Positions 23,646-32,081 of a DNA stretch of 42,542 nt are shown in pieces (the stretch's first letter is position 1; each line of letters opens with the position of its first letter). The notes under the pieces are model-generated. The model searched no databases. It had not been told where the DNA came from and worked only from the letters and a program-made list of their open reading frames with translations. A program made the translations under genes and the position numbers. Source of the DNA: Myxococcales bacterium (GTDB lineage: Bacteria > Myxococcota_A > Polyangia > Polyangiales > Polyangiaceae); contig JAAFHV010000048.1 in the NCBI GenBank assembly GCA_013297655.1, positions 1 to 42,542 on the forward strand, in the 5' to 3' direction.

Positions 23646-24542
23646 ATGACGATCGCGCGTGTCTCGTCGCCGGAAGCCTTCCGCGCCGCCCTCTCCGATG
23701 CCCGCGAGCAACGGCGCAAGGTGGCGTTCGTGCCGACGATGGGCGCGCTCCACGAGGGCCACTTGGCGCTCGTCCGCGAAGGACGTCGGCTTGTCGGCGC
23801 GGCCGGGATCGTCGCCGCGTCGGTGTTCGTGAACCCGACGCAGTTCGGTCCGAACGAAGATCTCGCGCGCTACCCGCGTGACTTGGACGGCGACGCGGCG
23901 AAGCTCGAAGGGGCCGGGTGCGAGCTGCTGTTCGCTCCTTCGGAGAGCACCATGTATCCGGACGGCGAGCGCACGCGCGTTCGCGTGGAACGGCTCACCG
24001 CGGGGCTCTGCGGGCCGCATCGGCCGGGCCACTTCGAGGGGGTCGCGACCATCGTGTCGAAGCTCTTTTCGCTCGTGGGTGCCTCGTACGCCATCTTCGG
24101 GAAAAAGGACTACCAGCAGCTCGCCGTGATCCGTCGCCTCGCGACCGACATGCTCTTCCCCGTCGAGGTCGTGGGGCACCCGATCGTCCGTGAAGCGAGC
24201 GGTCTCGCGATGAGCTCGCGCAACGCGTATCTCTCGGCCGACGAGCGTCACCGTGCGCTATCGCTCTCGCGCGGGCTTCGGCTCGCCTACGCGGCCTACG
24301 CGAGCGGAGAGCGCAAGGCCACCGTGCTCACCGGCCTCGTGCGCGCCGAGGTCGAGCCCGTGACCGACTCGATCGACTACGTGGACGTCACCGACGCAGA
24401 CTCGCTCGTTCCCTTCGAGGGTGACGCTTCGGTCGGCTCTCGCGCGCTCGTCGCGATCGCCTGTCGGATCGGAAAAACGAGGCTCCTCGACAACGTCGTC
24501 CTCGGCGAAGATCCTGCCACGAGCCTCAGCGGGTCGCCGTAA
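23646..24542 (+). CDS. panC: Pantothenate synthetase
   Basis: The enzyme joins pantoate and beta-alanine using ATP, the last step of pantothenate (vitamin B5) synthesis, in the cytoplasm. All signature blocks are present: PTMGALHEGHLALV (the HIGH-like ATP motif), SVFVNPTQFGPNEDLARYPR, GPHRPGHFEGVATIVSKLF, FGKKDYQQLAVIRR and a KMSKS-like MSSRNAYLS. The 298-residue length is normal. panB and panD are not adjacent, so the gene appears to be a single unit with its own promoter. Confidence 0.97.
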   Translation: MTIARVSSPEAFRAALSDAREQRRKVAFVPTMGALHEGHLALVREGRRLVGAAGIVAASVFVNPTQFGPNEDLARYPRDLDGDAAKLEGAGCELLFAPSESTMYPDGERTRVRVERLTAGLCGPHRPGHFEGVATIVSKLFSLVGASYAIFGKKDYQQLAVIRRLATDMLFPVEVVGHPIVREASGLAMSSRNAYLSADERHRALSLSRGLRLAYAAYASGERKATVLTGLVRAEVEPVTDSIDYVDVTDADSLVPFEGDASVGSRALVAIACRIGKTRLLDNVVLGEDPATSLSGSP

Positions 24543-24646
24543 CGCGTCTCGCGTTCTCGATCACGTCACGCGGCGCGTCCGCTCCGCGCGAGGGCGTCGC
24601 TTGCCCGAAAGTTGACCGTTCGCGCGCGGCGCGGCATGGGGGAAGG

Positions 24647-25129
24647 ATGGTCAAAGCGATCTCGTCATGGTCCTTCGCCGGAGCGCTCGTCGCTTCCCTC
24701 ACGGCTTGCGCCGGGAACGCGGAGATCGGGCCCGACCCCGTCACTCCCGCGTCGACGGCTGCACCAAAGGTCGTCGCGCCGAAACCGAAGGTCACGAAGC
24801 TCGCTCGTGGCGGCGTGCGCGATACGGTCCGCGGGGGCATCGGTCGCTTCCTCCAAGACATCACTCTCGACGATTCGCCCGCGTTCAAGAACGGGAAATT
24901 CTTCGGTTTTCGGGTGGTCGAGCTCCGCGGCGATCTCGACGCGTGTGATCTCCGGCCCGGCGACGTGATCACCAAGGTGAACGGCCAATCGGTGGAGCAC
25001 CCCGAAGAAGCGCTCGTCGTGTTCCAGTCGCTCGCGAGCGCGAACGAGCTGGTCGTCGACTACGAGCGCGACGGTGCTCCCCAGAAGATGCGCCTGCCCA
25101 TCGTCGACGACACGACCGCCTCGAAGTAG
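24647..25129 (+). CDS. Lipoprotein with a GspC-like PDZ domain
   Basis: The 160-residue protein has a lipoprotein signal (lipobox LTAC, Cys21), a Pro/Lys linker and then a GspC-type PDZ: FKNGKFFGFRVVEL, a D-L-R-P-G-D-V-I-T-K-V-N-G-Q loop and HPEEALVVFQSLASANELVVDYERDG. In type II secretion GspC uses such a domain to help select substrates, but there is no gsp cluster here. It could be a stand-alone periplasmic adaptor or a chaperone-like protein. A purine-rich GGGGGAAGG abuts the ATG. The gene is convergent with the kinase-pseudokinase operon, 24 bp apart. Confidence 0.82.
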   Translation: MVKAISSWSFAGALVASLTACAGNAEIGPDPVTPASTAAPKVVAPKPKVTKLARGGVRDTVRGGIGRFLQDITLDDSPAFKNGKFFGFRVVELRGDLDACDLRPGDVITKVNGQSVEHPEEALVVFQSLASANELVVDYERDGAPQKMRLPIVDDTTASK

Positions 25130-25153
25130 CCGCTCGCGTAGACCGGCGCCGGA

Positions 25154-27166
25154 TCAGGGGCCGAGCAGCCTCGCGAGGGCGACCCGATCGTTGTCGACGG
25201 TGCCGGTCGCGCCTTGATTCGCGGAGAACCGGAGCATCACGGTGCCGTCCGAGCGCTCGCGGAGCTGGGTCGCGTCGATGCGGCCGTGGACGACGCCCTC
25301 GCCGTGGAGCGCGGCGAGCGCTTCCCGTAGGCGTGCTGCTTCGTAGGGCACGAGGGCGCGCGAGACGGGGCGCGCGTCGGCGTCGGAGAGCCAAAGGATC
25401 GAAGCTTCACGATCGACACGTAGGATCGTTTGCAGCAGCGGGTGATCGAGGCCCGCGAAGATGCGCGCGCGCTCGAGCGCGACGTCGTCGAGGGGAACGC
25501 ATTCGACTGCGCGCCCGGTGTACGTGTCGAGGTGAGAGCCGTCGTCCTGTGCGACGAGCCTGTCGGAGCCCGCGCGCATCGGGCGAGGGTGCTCCGAGCC
25601 TTTGCGGAGCGGCGTGCGTTCCAGTGTGCTCGGCCACTTGAGCGCAGCGAGCTCGCGCCGAGCGGCGAACGCGTCTTCCGGCCTCTTCTCGGGCGCCGCG
25701 TCGAGGAAGCGGAGCACCAGCGCGTCGTGGCGCGCGTCGAGATCGCGGTGGATCCCGCTCGGGCGCGTGGCGCGCGCGGCGGTTGGCTGGGTCACGCTCG
25801 AGGGCGCGACGTCCTCGTCGCTCGTAGGGAATTTCCGAGGGTCCTCGTCCGTCGCGCGCGGGCGCTCCCCCGTGAGCATTTCCCAGAGGAGCGCGCCGAC
25901 GCCGTAGATGTCGCTTCTCACCGTCGCGGCGCGACCTTCACGTTGCTCGGGGCTCATGTACGCGAGCGTGCCGATGAGGCCTGCGGTCGCCGTCGCCGAG
26001 AGATCTCCGAGGTGAGCCGCGCCGAAGTCTCCGAGCCGCGTCACGCCCGCGTCGTCGAAGAGCACGTTCGCGGGCTTTACGTCGCGATGGAGCACGCCCA
26101 CGCGGTGGGCCTCGCCGAGCGCGGAGAGGACCGCGATCGCGATCTCGACCGCGCGCGCCGGCGCGATGGGCTCCTTTCGGAGCATGTCGTCGAGGGTGCC
26201 TCCCTTCATCCATGCGAGCACCAGCGCGGGGCCCTCGGGGAGGTAGTCGCGGAGCGGGAGCACGTTCGGATGATCGAGGGCGCTGAGCACACGGACCTCG
26301 CGCTCGAACCGCGCGAGGGCGTCGCGCCCGGCGCCGCGGGCGTCGTAGCCGGCGAAGATCTTCACCGCGACGTGCTCGCGCCGCACCGTGTCCATGCACT
26401 CGACGACCCGCGCCGAAGGAGAGCTCGCGACCTCCCTCACGATGTCGTAGCGGCCAAAAAGTCGTGAAGTTACGATACCTTGCGCGGGCTCGTCGGTCGT
26501 GACGTCGGCGGGGCCGCCGAGGGAGTCGAGCTCGTGTTTGGCCTCTGCTTCGGCTTGGCCGTAGCCGAGCTCACGGAGGCCACGCACGAGCCAGGTGAGC
26601 GCGAGGCGTCGCTCCGGTGAGCGGGGGGGGACCTTCTGCAACGCACGGGTCGCGTGCTCGGCCTTGCCGTAACGGAGGAGGAGCGCGCCGTACGCGACGT
26701 GGAGCGCGAAGCGATCGGGGCTCCTTCGCATCGCACCTTCGAGAATCTTGGCGGCGGCGACGACGTCTTTGACGGCCTCCAGGATCCGCGCCGCCCGGAG
26801 CGAGTCCCCCGCTTTTTCATAGGCGCGCGCGGCATCGCGGGGCTTGTCGCTCGCTTCGTAGAGGCGCGCGGCCCATACGCAGTGCCCTCGTGTCTCCAGG
26901 TTGAGGGCGAGTCGCTCGCGCACGGAGCCGTGACCTTCGAGGGCGGCGAATGCCTCTTCCGCGAGCGCGTTGTCACCTGCCTCGGCGGCGAGTCCCATCG
27001 CCGCGGCTGGATCGCCCGCCCGAAGCGCTTCCCGCGCCGCGGGCCCGAACGCACACGCGCGCTCGTAGAGCTTTCGCGCAGTCTCGTGGTCGCGCTCTTG
27101 GCTCGCGAGCGCCGCCGCCTCGAGGAGCCGCTCTTCACGTACGAGCCCCGCGACGCCGGGGCTCAA
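25154..27166 (-). CDS. TPR-kinase-pseudokinase fusion protein
   Basis: The 670-residue product has three parts. Residues 1-230 are helical, TPR-like repeats (for example AARLYEASDKPRDAARAYEKAGDSLRAA spans two hairpins). Residues 238-510 are a Hanks-type kinase with Lys269, Glu290, HRD (360-362), Asn367, DFG (380-382) and SPE, but its glycine-rich loop reads VASSPSARVV with no glycines. Residues 533-670 resemble a second kinase, cut off after the DFG region: the Lys position reads VECVPL, the HRD reads H-G-R-I-D (627-631) and the DFG reads FSA, so it is a pseudokinase. The likely start is TTG at 27166, overlapping the upstream stop as TTGA; no ATG or GTG fits. It is the last gene of a packed operon with a DUF882 peptidase. 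Confidence 0.85.
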   Translation of the reverse strand: MSPGVAGLVREERLLEAAALASQERDHETARKLYERACAFGPAAREALRAGDPAAAMGLAAEAGDNALAEEAFAALEGHGSVRERLALNLETRGHCVWAARLYEASDKPRDAARAYEKAGDSLRAARILEAVKDVVAAAKILEGAMRRSPDRFALHVAYGALLLRYGKAEHATRALQKVPPRSPERRLALTWLVRGLRELGYGQAEAEAKHELDSLGGPADVTTDEPAQGIVTSRLFGRYDIVREVASSPSARVVECMDTVRREHVAVKIFAGYDARGAGRDALARFEREVRVLSALDHPNVLPLRDYLPEGPALVLAWMKGGTLDDMLRKEPIAPARAVEIAIAVLSALGEAHRVGVLHRDVKPANVLFDDAGVTRLGDFGAAHLGDLSATATAGLIGTLAYMSPEQREGRAATVRSDIYGVGALLWEMLTGERPRATDEDPRKFPTSDEDVAPSSVTQPTAARATRPSGIHRDLDARHDALVLRFLDAAPEKRPEDAFAARRELAALKWPSTLERTPLRKGSEHPRPMRAGSDRLVAQDDGSHLDTYTGRAVECVPLDDVALERARIFAGLDHPLLQTILRVDREASILWLSDADARPVSRALVPYEAARLREALAALHGEGVVHGRIDATQLRERSDGTVMLRFSANQGATGTVDNDRVALARLLGP

Positions 27167-28185
27167 TCCGCGCCCCCGACGCTTTCCATGTCTTCGTCCT
27201 CTTCGTGGACGGTGGTGGTGGGCTCGGTGCCGCCGTGGGTCGCGACGTACGCTTTTTGACGTGCCGACAGCGCGGAGTCGACGTCGGCCATGAGGGTAAA
27301 CGCGGGCATCGGGCGATCGCCTCGCGCGAGGGCGCTGCTGTCGGCGCGGGAGGCGACGTCGGCGAGCACACCGTAGAGGCGGCTCTTTCGACCGGGGCCG
27401 CTCGAATCGACCCAGAAGTAGCTCCGCTCGCGCACGTCGACGTGGACGAAGCCGCTCACGGGGTACACGCCGACCCCAGAAAAACCCGCTTCGCGCGCGA
27501 ACTTGGCGACATCTTCGTCGGTCGCGCCAGGGACGACCATGTCCATCGCGCGCCCGCGGCCGTGGTTCGAGTGGGTCGTCGGCTTCGGCGTGCGATACCC
27601 CGAAACGACGCGGATCTCGTGCGCCGAAAAATGGCGCGCGATCCGGTACACCGAGTCGAGGAGCCGCGGCTCGACCGGGTGCTCGTTTCCGGTGCGCGGA
27701 TCGCGGAGGATCTGCGCTGCGCGATCGAGGTCGGAGGCAGAAAATCCGCCCTTGTCGGAGAGGGCGGTGAGCTCGGCGCGCTCGGTCGTGTTGAGCGCGT
27801 AGAGCACGAGCTTCGGGCGCCCGGTCGAATCGAGCGGCGCCGTCTTTCCGGGCGTCGCGGTGTGCCAGGCGCGCACGCTGTTGGCGTAGCCCTTCGGGAG
27901 CGGCGGCGGTGGCTTCGGCTTGCCGGTTTTCCCAGGCTTTCCGTGGGTGGTGGGTTTGCCTTGTGCGGCGGGCTTGCCCTGCGCCGGAGCGGGGGCGGGC
28001 TTCGCTGCTGGAGCGGCGCTCGGTTTGTTTTGGCCTGCCGCAGGTTTCCCGGCCGCAGGTGCCTCCGACGGGATGGCGAGCGATGCTGCCAGACAGAGGA
28101 CCGCGACGACCGCGGCGCCGCGACGCCGACCCTCGTGACGGGACGCGGGCCTCCTCACGAATCGAGCTCCACGCCGGGGCGCCAT
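27163..28185 (-). CDS. DUF882/M15-like zinc peptidase, peptidoglycan-directed
   Basis: The 340-residue product has a signal peptide (hydrophobic about 23-40), a Gly/Lys/Pro/Gln-rich low-complexity linker (about 45-98) and a YcbK/DUF882-type domain of the M15 clan. The zinc motif is S-N-H-G-R-G-R-A-M-D (His208, Asp215) and the second His is in GFVHVDVRE (His248), with RVVSGYRTP just before. Members such as MepK cut peptidoglycan crosslinks in the periplasm. The basic linker may bind the wall. A C-terminal acidic extension (about 290-340) is unusual. Its ATG lies 2 bp after the stop of the upstream lipoprotein gene, and its stop overlaps the TTG of the kinase gene. Confidence 0.88.
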   Translation of the reverse strand: MAPRRGARFVRRPASRHEGRRRGAAVVAVLCLAASLAIPSEAPAAGKPAAGQNKPSAAPAAKPAPAPAQGKPAAQGKPTTHGKPGKTGKPKPPPPLPKGYANSVRAWHTATPGKTAPLDSTGRPKLVLYALNTTERAELTALSDKGGFSASDLDRAAQILRDPRTGNEHPVEPRLLDSVYRIARHFSAHEIRVVSGYRTPKPTTHSNHGRGRAMDMVVPGATDEDVAKFAREAGFSGVGVYPVSGFVHVDVRERSYFWVDSSGPGRKSRLYGVLADVASRADSSALARGDRPMPAFTLMADVDSALSARQKAYVATHGGTEPTTTVHEEDEDMESVGGAD

Positions 28186-28187
28186 GT

Positions 28188-29141
28188 TCAGCGAGACGCG
28201 TGCGCGCTGCGGGAGAACGTGATCGTCCGCGACGTGTCGAACCGAATCTCGCCGTCCTCGCGGCGCGTTTTGTGCGGCCCGTCGACGTGGAAGCGCTCGC
28301 GCTGGATGCGGTGCACGACGAGCGAGCCCTCGTCGCTGGCGAGCGGGAGCAAGGCTTTGCCCGTGTCCGAGAACGCGCAGCGGTTCGTGATTCGACCGTC
28401 GGCGGAGCGGACGTCGACGAGCACGATAGGCTCGCTCTCAGTCCCACCCGGGCTCGACGGAGACCACGTGAGCTCGGCCGGGCCCACGACCGCGGCCCAA
28501 TCGCGCGGCTCTTGGCCGGCGAGGCGAAGGTCGGTCACGTCGTGGGGGACGGTGACGAGCGCGGCGAACGTAACCGCCTCGGGATCTTGCGGATTGCCCG
28601 CTGCCCGCACGACGACACGCGCTGCTTCGGGGCTACGCGCGCGCTCGGGATCCGAAATGCGTGCATTGTACATGACTCCCGACAGCACACCCGCGGGGTC
28701 GGGGACGTGGCGCGGAGCGAGCGAAGTGCGTGTGCCGTCGGCCAGCTCGACCGCGACCTGTCCGAGATCGACCAGCTCGAGCGCGCGTGACGCGGACACG
28801 GACGTTGGGGACAGCGGCGACGTTGGCGAGCTCGCGAGCGGGGCTCCGCAGGTGCCGAGGGCAGGCAAATCTTCGGGAAAACCAGCCATTCGGAGCGCGG
28901 ATTCGTCGAGCGGACCGCGCTCGGCGACACGCAGCACACGCGCGACGACCTCGGTCTTGGCGCCATCTTGGGTGCGCTCGACCGTGACGAGGGCCGATTG
29001 GCTCGCGCCGAGATCGGATGCGTCCTGACCGTCGGTTACGGCCGCGAACGAACAGCCCGCCAAAATGGAGAGCAGCGGCAGACAGAGCCATGCCGCAAGC
29101 GAGCTTCTCGTGGGGGGCGCCGTGCGCGCGTCAGAACACAT
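28188..29141 (-). CDS. Lipoprotein of unknown function in the kinase operon
   Basis: The 317-residue product has a lipoprotein signal (hydrophobic run ending ILAGC, Cys30) and otherwise predicted strands and loops, with patterns such as VDLGQVAVELADG and EPIVLVDVRSADGRITNRC, but no motif I can name. It is probably periplasmic or on the outer membrane. It sits between the nucleosidase gene (6 bp) and the peptidase gene (2 bp), so expression is coupled; a role with the wall peptidase is inferred. There are three cysteines in the mature part besides the lipid anchor. Confidence 0.75.
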   Translation of the reverse strand: MCSDARTAPPTRSSLAAWLCLPLLSILAGCSFAAVTDGQDASDLGASQSALVTVERTQDGAKTEVVARVLRVAERGPLDESALRMAGFPEDLPALGTCGAPLASSPTSPLSPTSVSASRALELVDLGQVAVELADGTRTSLAPRHVPDPAGVLSGVMYNARISDPERARSPEAARVVVRAAGNPQDPEAVTFAALVTVPHDVTDLRLAGQEPRDWAAVVGPAELTWSPSSPGGTESEPIVLVDVRSADGRITNRCAFSDTGKALLPLASDEGSLVVHRIQRERFHVDGPHKTRREDGEIRFDTSRTITFSRSAHASR

Positions 29142-29147
29142 GAGCAG

Positions 29148-29795
29148 TCACAGCGTAGACGGCGCCGCGTCAACGAGCAAGGGCCGGAACGCGCCAGTGG
29201 CAAACCCTGGAAGCATTGCGTCACGAACGGCGGTCGAGACCCGCTCGTGGTGCGCTGCCCACTCCGATCGGCCGTGGGACCCGACCATGTTGGCGACGCC
29301 GAGCACGGCGGTGAACGGGATGCCCGCTCGCACAGCCGCCGCCGCGACGGCGAACGCCTCGAGATGCTCGACCTGCGCTCCCGACGCCCGCGCGATGACG
29401 GTCGCCGTCTCGTCGTCGGTGGTGACGGCGAGCACGGTCGCGACGCGCACGGGCCTCGCTCCTGGCGCGAGGGCCAACCCGAGGGCCAGGTTCCCCTCGA
29501 TTGGAGCTGCGAGGGTCGGCAGGAGATGGCCTTCGCCACGCGCCGAGGCCGCATCGGCGAGCACCGTGTCGCGCAGCACGACCACGTCTCCGATCGTCAG
29601 CCCCGCGCCCTCGAACGCGCCGCAGGTGCCGACGAAGACGACCCCGCGCGCCGAGGTCTCGCGAATCGCGACGAGCGCGCCGAGGCCCGCGTCGACGAGG
29701 CCGATCCCCACCGCTCGCGCGAGCACGTCTGCGGGTAAGTGCTCGATAAAAGGAGATATTTCGGGGCGGAACGCGCCGGCGAGGAGCAACGTCAC
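29148..29795 (-). CDS. Phosphorylase-superfamily nucleosidase (MTAN/futalosine hydrolase-like)
   Basis: The 215-residue protein has the nucleoside phosphorylase/nucleosidase pattern: early AGAFRPEISP, GIGLVDAGLG, VVFVGTCGAF...GLTIGDVVV, a VEHLEAFAVAAAAVRAGIPF block where the purine/ribose-binding Glu lies, and GVANMVGSHGRSEW near the end. The family cuts the N-glycosidic bond of substrates such as methylthioadenosine, S-adenosylhomocysteine or futalosine (menaquinone synthesis); the exact substrate is not readable. The protein is cytosolic. Its GTG at 29795 overlaps the stop of the membrane protein gene as GTGA. Confidence 0.82.
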   Translation of the reverse strand: MTLLLAGAFRPEISPFIEHLPADVLARAVGIGLVDAGLGALVAIRETSARGVVFVGTCGAFEGAGLTIGDVVVLRDTVLADAASARGEGHLLPTLAAPIEGNLALGLALAPGARPVRVATVLAVTTDDETATVIARASGAQVEHLEAFAVAAAAVRAGIPFTAVLGVANMVGSHGRSEWAAHHERVSTAVRDAMLPGFATGAFRPLLVDAAPSTL

Positions 29796-31102
29796 GCGAA
29801 CCGACCTTTCTTCAGCGAGGTGAGCTCCTCCTGTTCGAGGTCCTCGTAGGCACGCGCGATTTCGGCGACCGGCGCGTCGAACCGTTGGAGCACGTTGGCG
29901 GCGGCTTCGCTCGTGGCGGTGGTCGCGGCCTCCGCGATGCGCACGCGAACCTCGGGATCGACCCGCGCGAGCACACGACCCGCCGCGACACGGAGATCGA
30001 GAGCGAGATCGACGTCCGTGACGGCGACATGCAAGTCGTCTCGATCGAGGGCCGAGCCTCGGTACCCTTGCACCCGAGCGAGGCTCGCGAGGCTGTCGAC
30101 GCGCTGGAGCCACGCGGAGACCGGCTCGTCGTTGCGTCGCAGCACCGCGAGGCGCTCCGCCACCTCGACGCGACGAGGGCCTTCGCCGAGCGCGCGTCGT
30201 CGCGCTGCTTCGAGGTGGCTCACGGCCACCGCGCACTCGTCGACGTTCATCACCGTGGGGACCGCGCGGGCCTTTTTGTCTGCGGTCGCGACGCAAATGG
30301 ACGTGCCTTCTTGCCACACGCGTTCGATGGCGCCGTACGCGATGGTGTCCGCGCCGTCGAGGCCGGGGAGGTAGAGCGCTTCGCGTCGCATGACCACGCG
30401 CCGCGCGAGGTGTGGCGCTCGAGGGATGAACTGGACGAGCGAGACCAAGAGGACGAGCGCGCCGTGGTAGGCCAGCGACGCGAACGCGCCGACGGAAGGG
30501 GGATCGTCCGCGAGCGTAGCGAGCAAGGCGAAAGGGACGGGCAGGAGGACGAGCGCGCCTCCGACGACCGCGAACGCTCGCCCTATGCGCACGACGATGG
30601 GCTCCTCCACCGGGAAGCTCGTCTCGCCCTTTCCGTCGCGCGGAGCTCCGAGCGCCGCGCGCACACGTTCGGCCTCGTCCTCGTTGCCGAGCACGAGGGT
30701 CACGGGCTCGAGGCGATCGCGTGTCGCCAAGGTCAACGTGACCGCGACGCCGCCGTCGTGGTGGCTCGTGGTCGCGCCCGCGATCGTGTCGCTCTTCAGG
30801 GTGAGGCTTCCCAGGCCGCGCCGAACGCGGACGCGACCAGGGCCGACCTCGATCTCCGCGACACGAGACTGGAATCGAATCCACCCCGCGCAGACGACAG
30901 CGAGGATCGCGAGCCCCACGGAGAACGGGATCGCGCGGAGAGGCGAGCTCGATTCGACGAGGCTGCAGAACAGAACGGCGACCACGATGGTCGCGAACCC
31001 GATCGCCGTGAGAATCAGCTTCGGGCCGCGTGGCCCCGCACGATCGTGGACACGCGCCCGCATCCAATGGAGCGTACCGCGTCCCGCTGCGCTTCGCTTC
31101 AT
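29792..31102 (-). CDS. Four-helix membrane protein with bPH-like domains
   Basis: The 436-residue product has two pairs of transmembrane helices (about 30-72 and 178-225). After each pair comes a strand-rich segment that resembles a bacterial PH domain: GPGRVRVRRGLGSLTLKSDTIAGATT and MRREALYLPGLDGADTIAYGAIERVWQEG. The C-terminal 120 residues are helical and charged. The repeat suggests an internal duplication, as in YdbT-like membrane proteins. Location is the inner membrane; function is unknown. It starts the packed five-gene operon, 151 bp from the divergent EEP gene. Confidence 0.72.
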   Translation of the reverse strand: MKRSAAGRGTLHWMRARVHDRAGPRGPKLILTAIGFATIVVAVLFCSLVESSSPLRAIPFSVGLAILAVVCAGWIRFQSRVAEIEVGPGRVRVRRGLGSLTLKSDTIAGATTSHHDGGVAVTLTLATRDRLEPVTLVLGNEDEAERVRAALGAPRDGKGETSFPVEEPIVVRIGRAFAVVGGALVLLPVPFALLATLADDPPSVGAFASLAYHGALVLLVSLVQFIPRAPHLARRVVMRREALYLPGLDGADTIAYGAIERVWQEGTSICVATADKKARAVPTVMNVDECAVAVSHLEAARRRALGEGPRRVEVAERLAVLRRNDEPVSAWLQRVDSLASLARVQGYRGSALDRDDLHVAVTDVDLALDLRVAAGRVLARVDPEVRVRIAEAATTATSEAAANVLQRFDAPVAEIARAYEDLEQEELTSLKKGRFA

Positions 31103-31253
31103 CAGGCAGCCGCCATCCGTTTACCCGTCGTTCCCGAGGAACACGCGCCGCCGAGCCCTGCGCTGTCTTCTTGGCGCGGGAATGGGAGCGACCTTCGGTA
31201 CGCTGTGCGTCTTGTCGCGCGTCTCGGCGCGGCGCGAGCGGAGGCGTGCGCGG

Positions 31254-32075
31254 ATGCAGACGATCTCGGTGGTGTCGTTGAACTTGTGGAACCGCTTTGG
31301 TCCGTGGGAGGCGCGTCGCGAGGGGCTCCGGGCGGGGCTCGATGCGCTTCGTCCCGATCTGGTCGGGGTGCAAGAGCTGGTCGTCGCGCCCGGCTTCGAT
31401 CAGGCGGCGGAAATCTGTCCCCCGCTAGGGACTTCCGACGATCGTCGAGGCTACGAAGTGGCGTTTTCTCCCGCGCATCGCGAAGGGGAGGCCGAGGTGG
31501 GCAACGGGCTCTTCTCGCGCTTTCCGATCGTGGCGCACGAGACGGTGGTGCTCCCGCAGGGGGACGATCCTCACGATCGCCGCGTGCTGCTCGCGGCGCG
31601 GGTGGAGACTCCGTTCGGGGTGCTCCCGTTCTTCTGTACGCACCTCTCGTGGCGCCTCGACCAGGGACACGTGCGCACGAAGCAGGTGCGCGCGATCGCC
31701 GATTTCATCGAGGCCTATGCGCCGTCTCGCGACGGGCTCTCGCCGGTGCTCGTCGGCGATTTCAACGCCGAGCCGGACGCCGACGAGATGCGCTTCCTCC
31801 GCGGGCTCACCGGCCTCGGGGGGCGATGCGTGTACTTTCAAGACGCTTTCGCGACGCGCGGGGAGGGCGACGGCACCACGTACTCGACACGAAACCCGTT
31901 CGCCGAGCCGCTCCGCGAGCCCGATCGCCGCATTGACTACGTGCTCGTGCGCGGCCACGACGACCCTCCGCGCCACGGCGATGTGCTCTCGTCACGCGTG
32001 TGCTTCGACGCGCCCCACGAGGGCACGTTCCCGAGCGATCACTTCGGGGTGCAGGCGACGATTCGGCTGCGGTGA
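31254..32075 (+). CDS. Endonuclease/exonuclease/phosphatase-family protein
   Basis: The 273-residue protein has the EEP fold signatures: VVSLNLWN at the start, DLVGVQEL with the metal-binding Glu, NGLFSRFPI, FFCTHLSW, VLVGDFNAEP with the catalytic Asp and Asn, a RRIDYVLV block, and a final SDHFGVQATI with the Asp-His pair. The metal-dependent fold is used by nucleases, sphingomyelinases and inositol phosphatases; the substrate is not clear. I start at the ATG at 31254, with GGAGG 9 bp upstream; a start at 31182 would add 24 residues. It lacks an obvious signal, so is probably cytoplasmic. Confidence 0.88.
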   Translation: MQTISVVSLNLWNRFGPWEARREGLRAGLDALRPDLVGVQELVVAPGFDQAAEICPPLGTSDDRRGYEVAFSPAHREGEAEVGNGLFSRFPIVAHETVVLPQGDDPHDRRVLLAARVETPFGVLPFFCTHLSWRLDQGHVRTKQVRAIADFIEAYAPSRDGLSPVLVGDFNAEPDADEMRFLRGLTGLGGRCVYFQDAFATRGEGDGTTYSTRNPFAEPLREPDRRIDYVLVRGHDDPPRHGDVLSSRVCFDAPHEGTFPSDHFGVQATIRLR

Positions 32076-32081
32076 CGTGGC

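Noticed and set aside
25154-28447. One 1097-codon open frame covering the kinase
   Set aside because: The part before 27166 runs out of frame through two well-supported genes (the peptidase and the lipoprotein) and has the Arg/Pro-rich look of a GC shadow.
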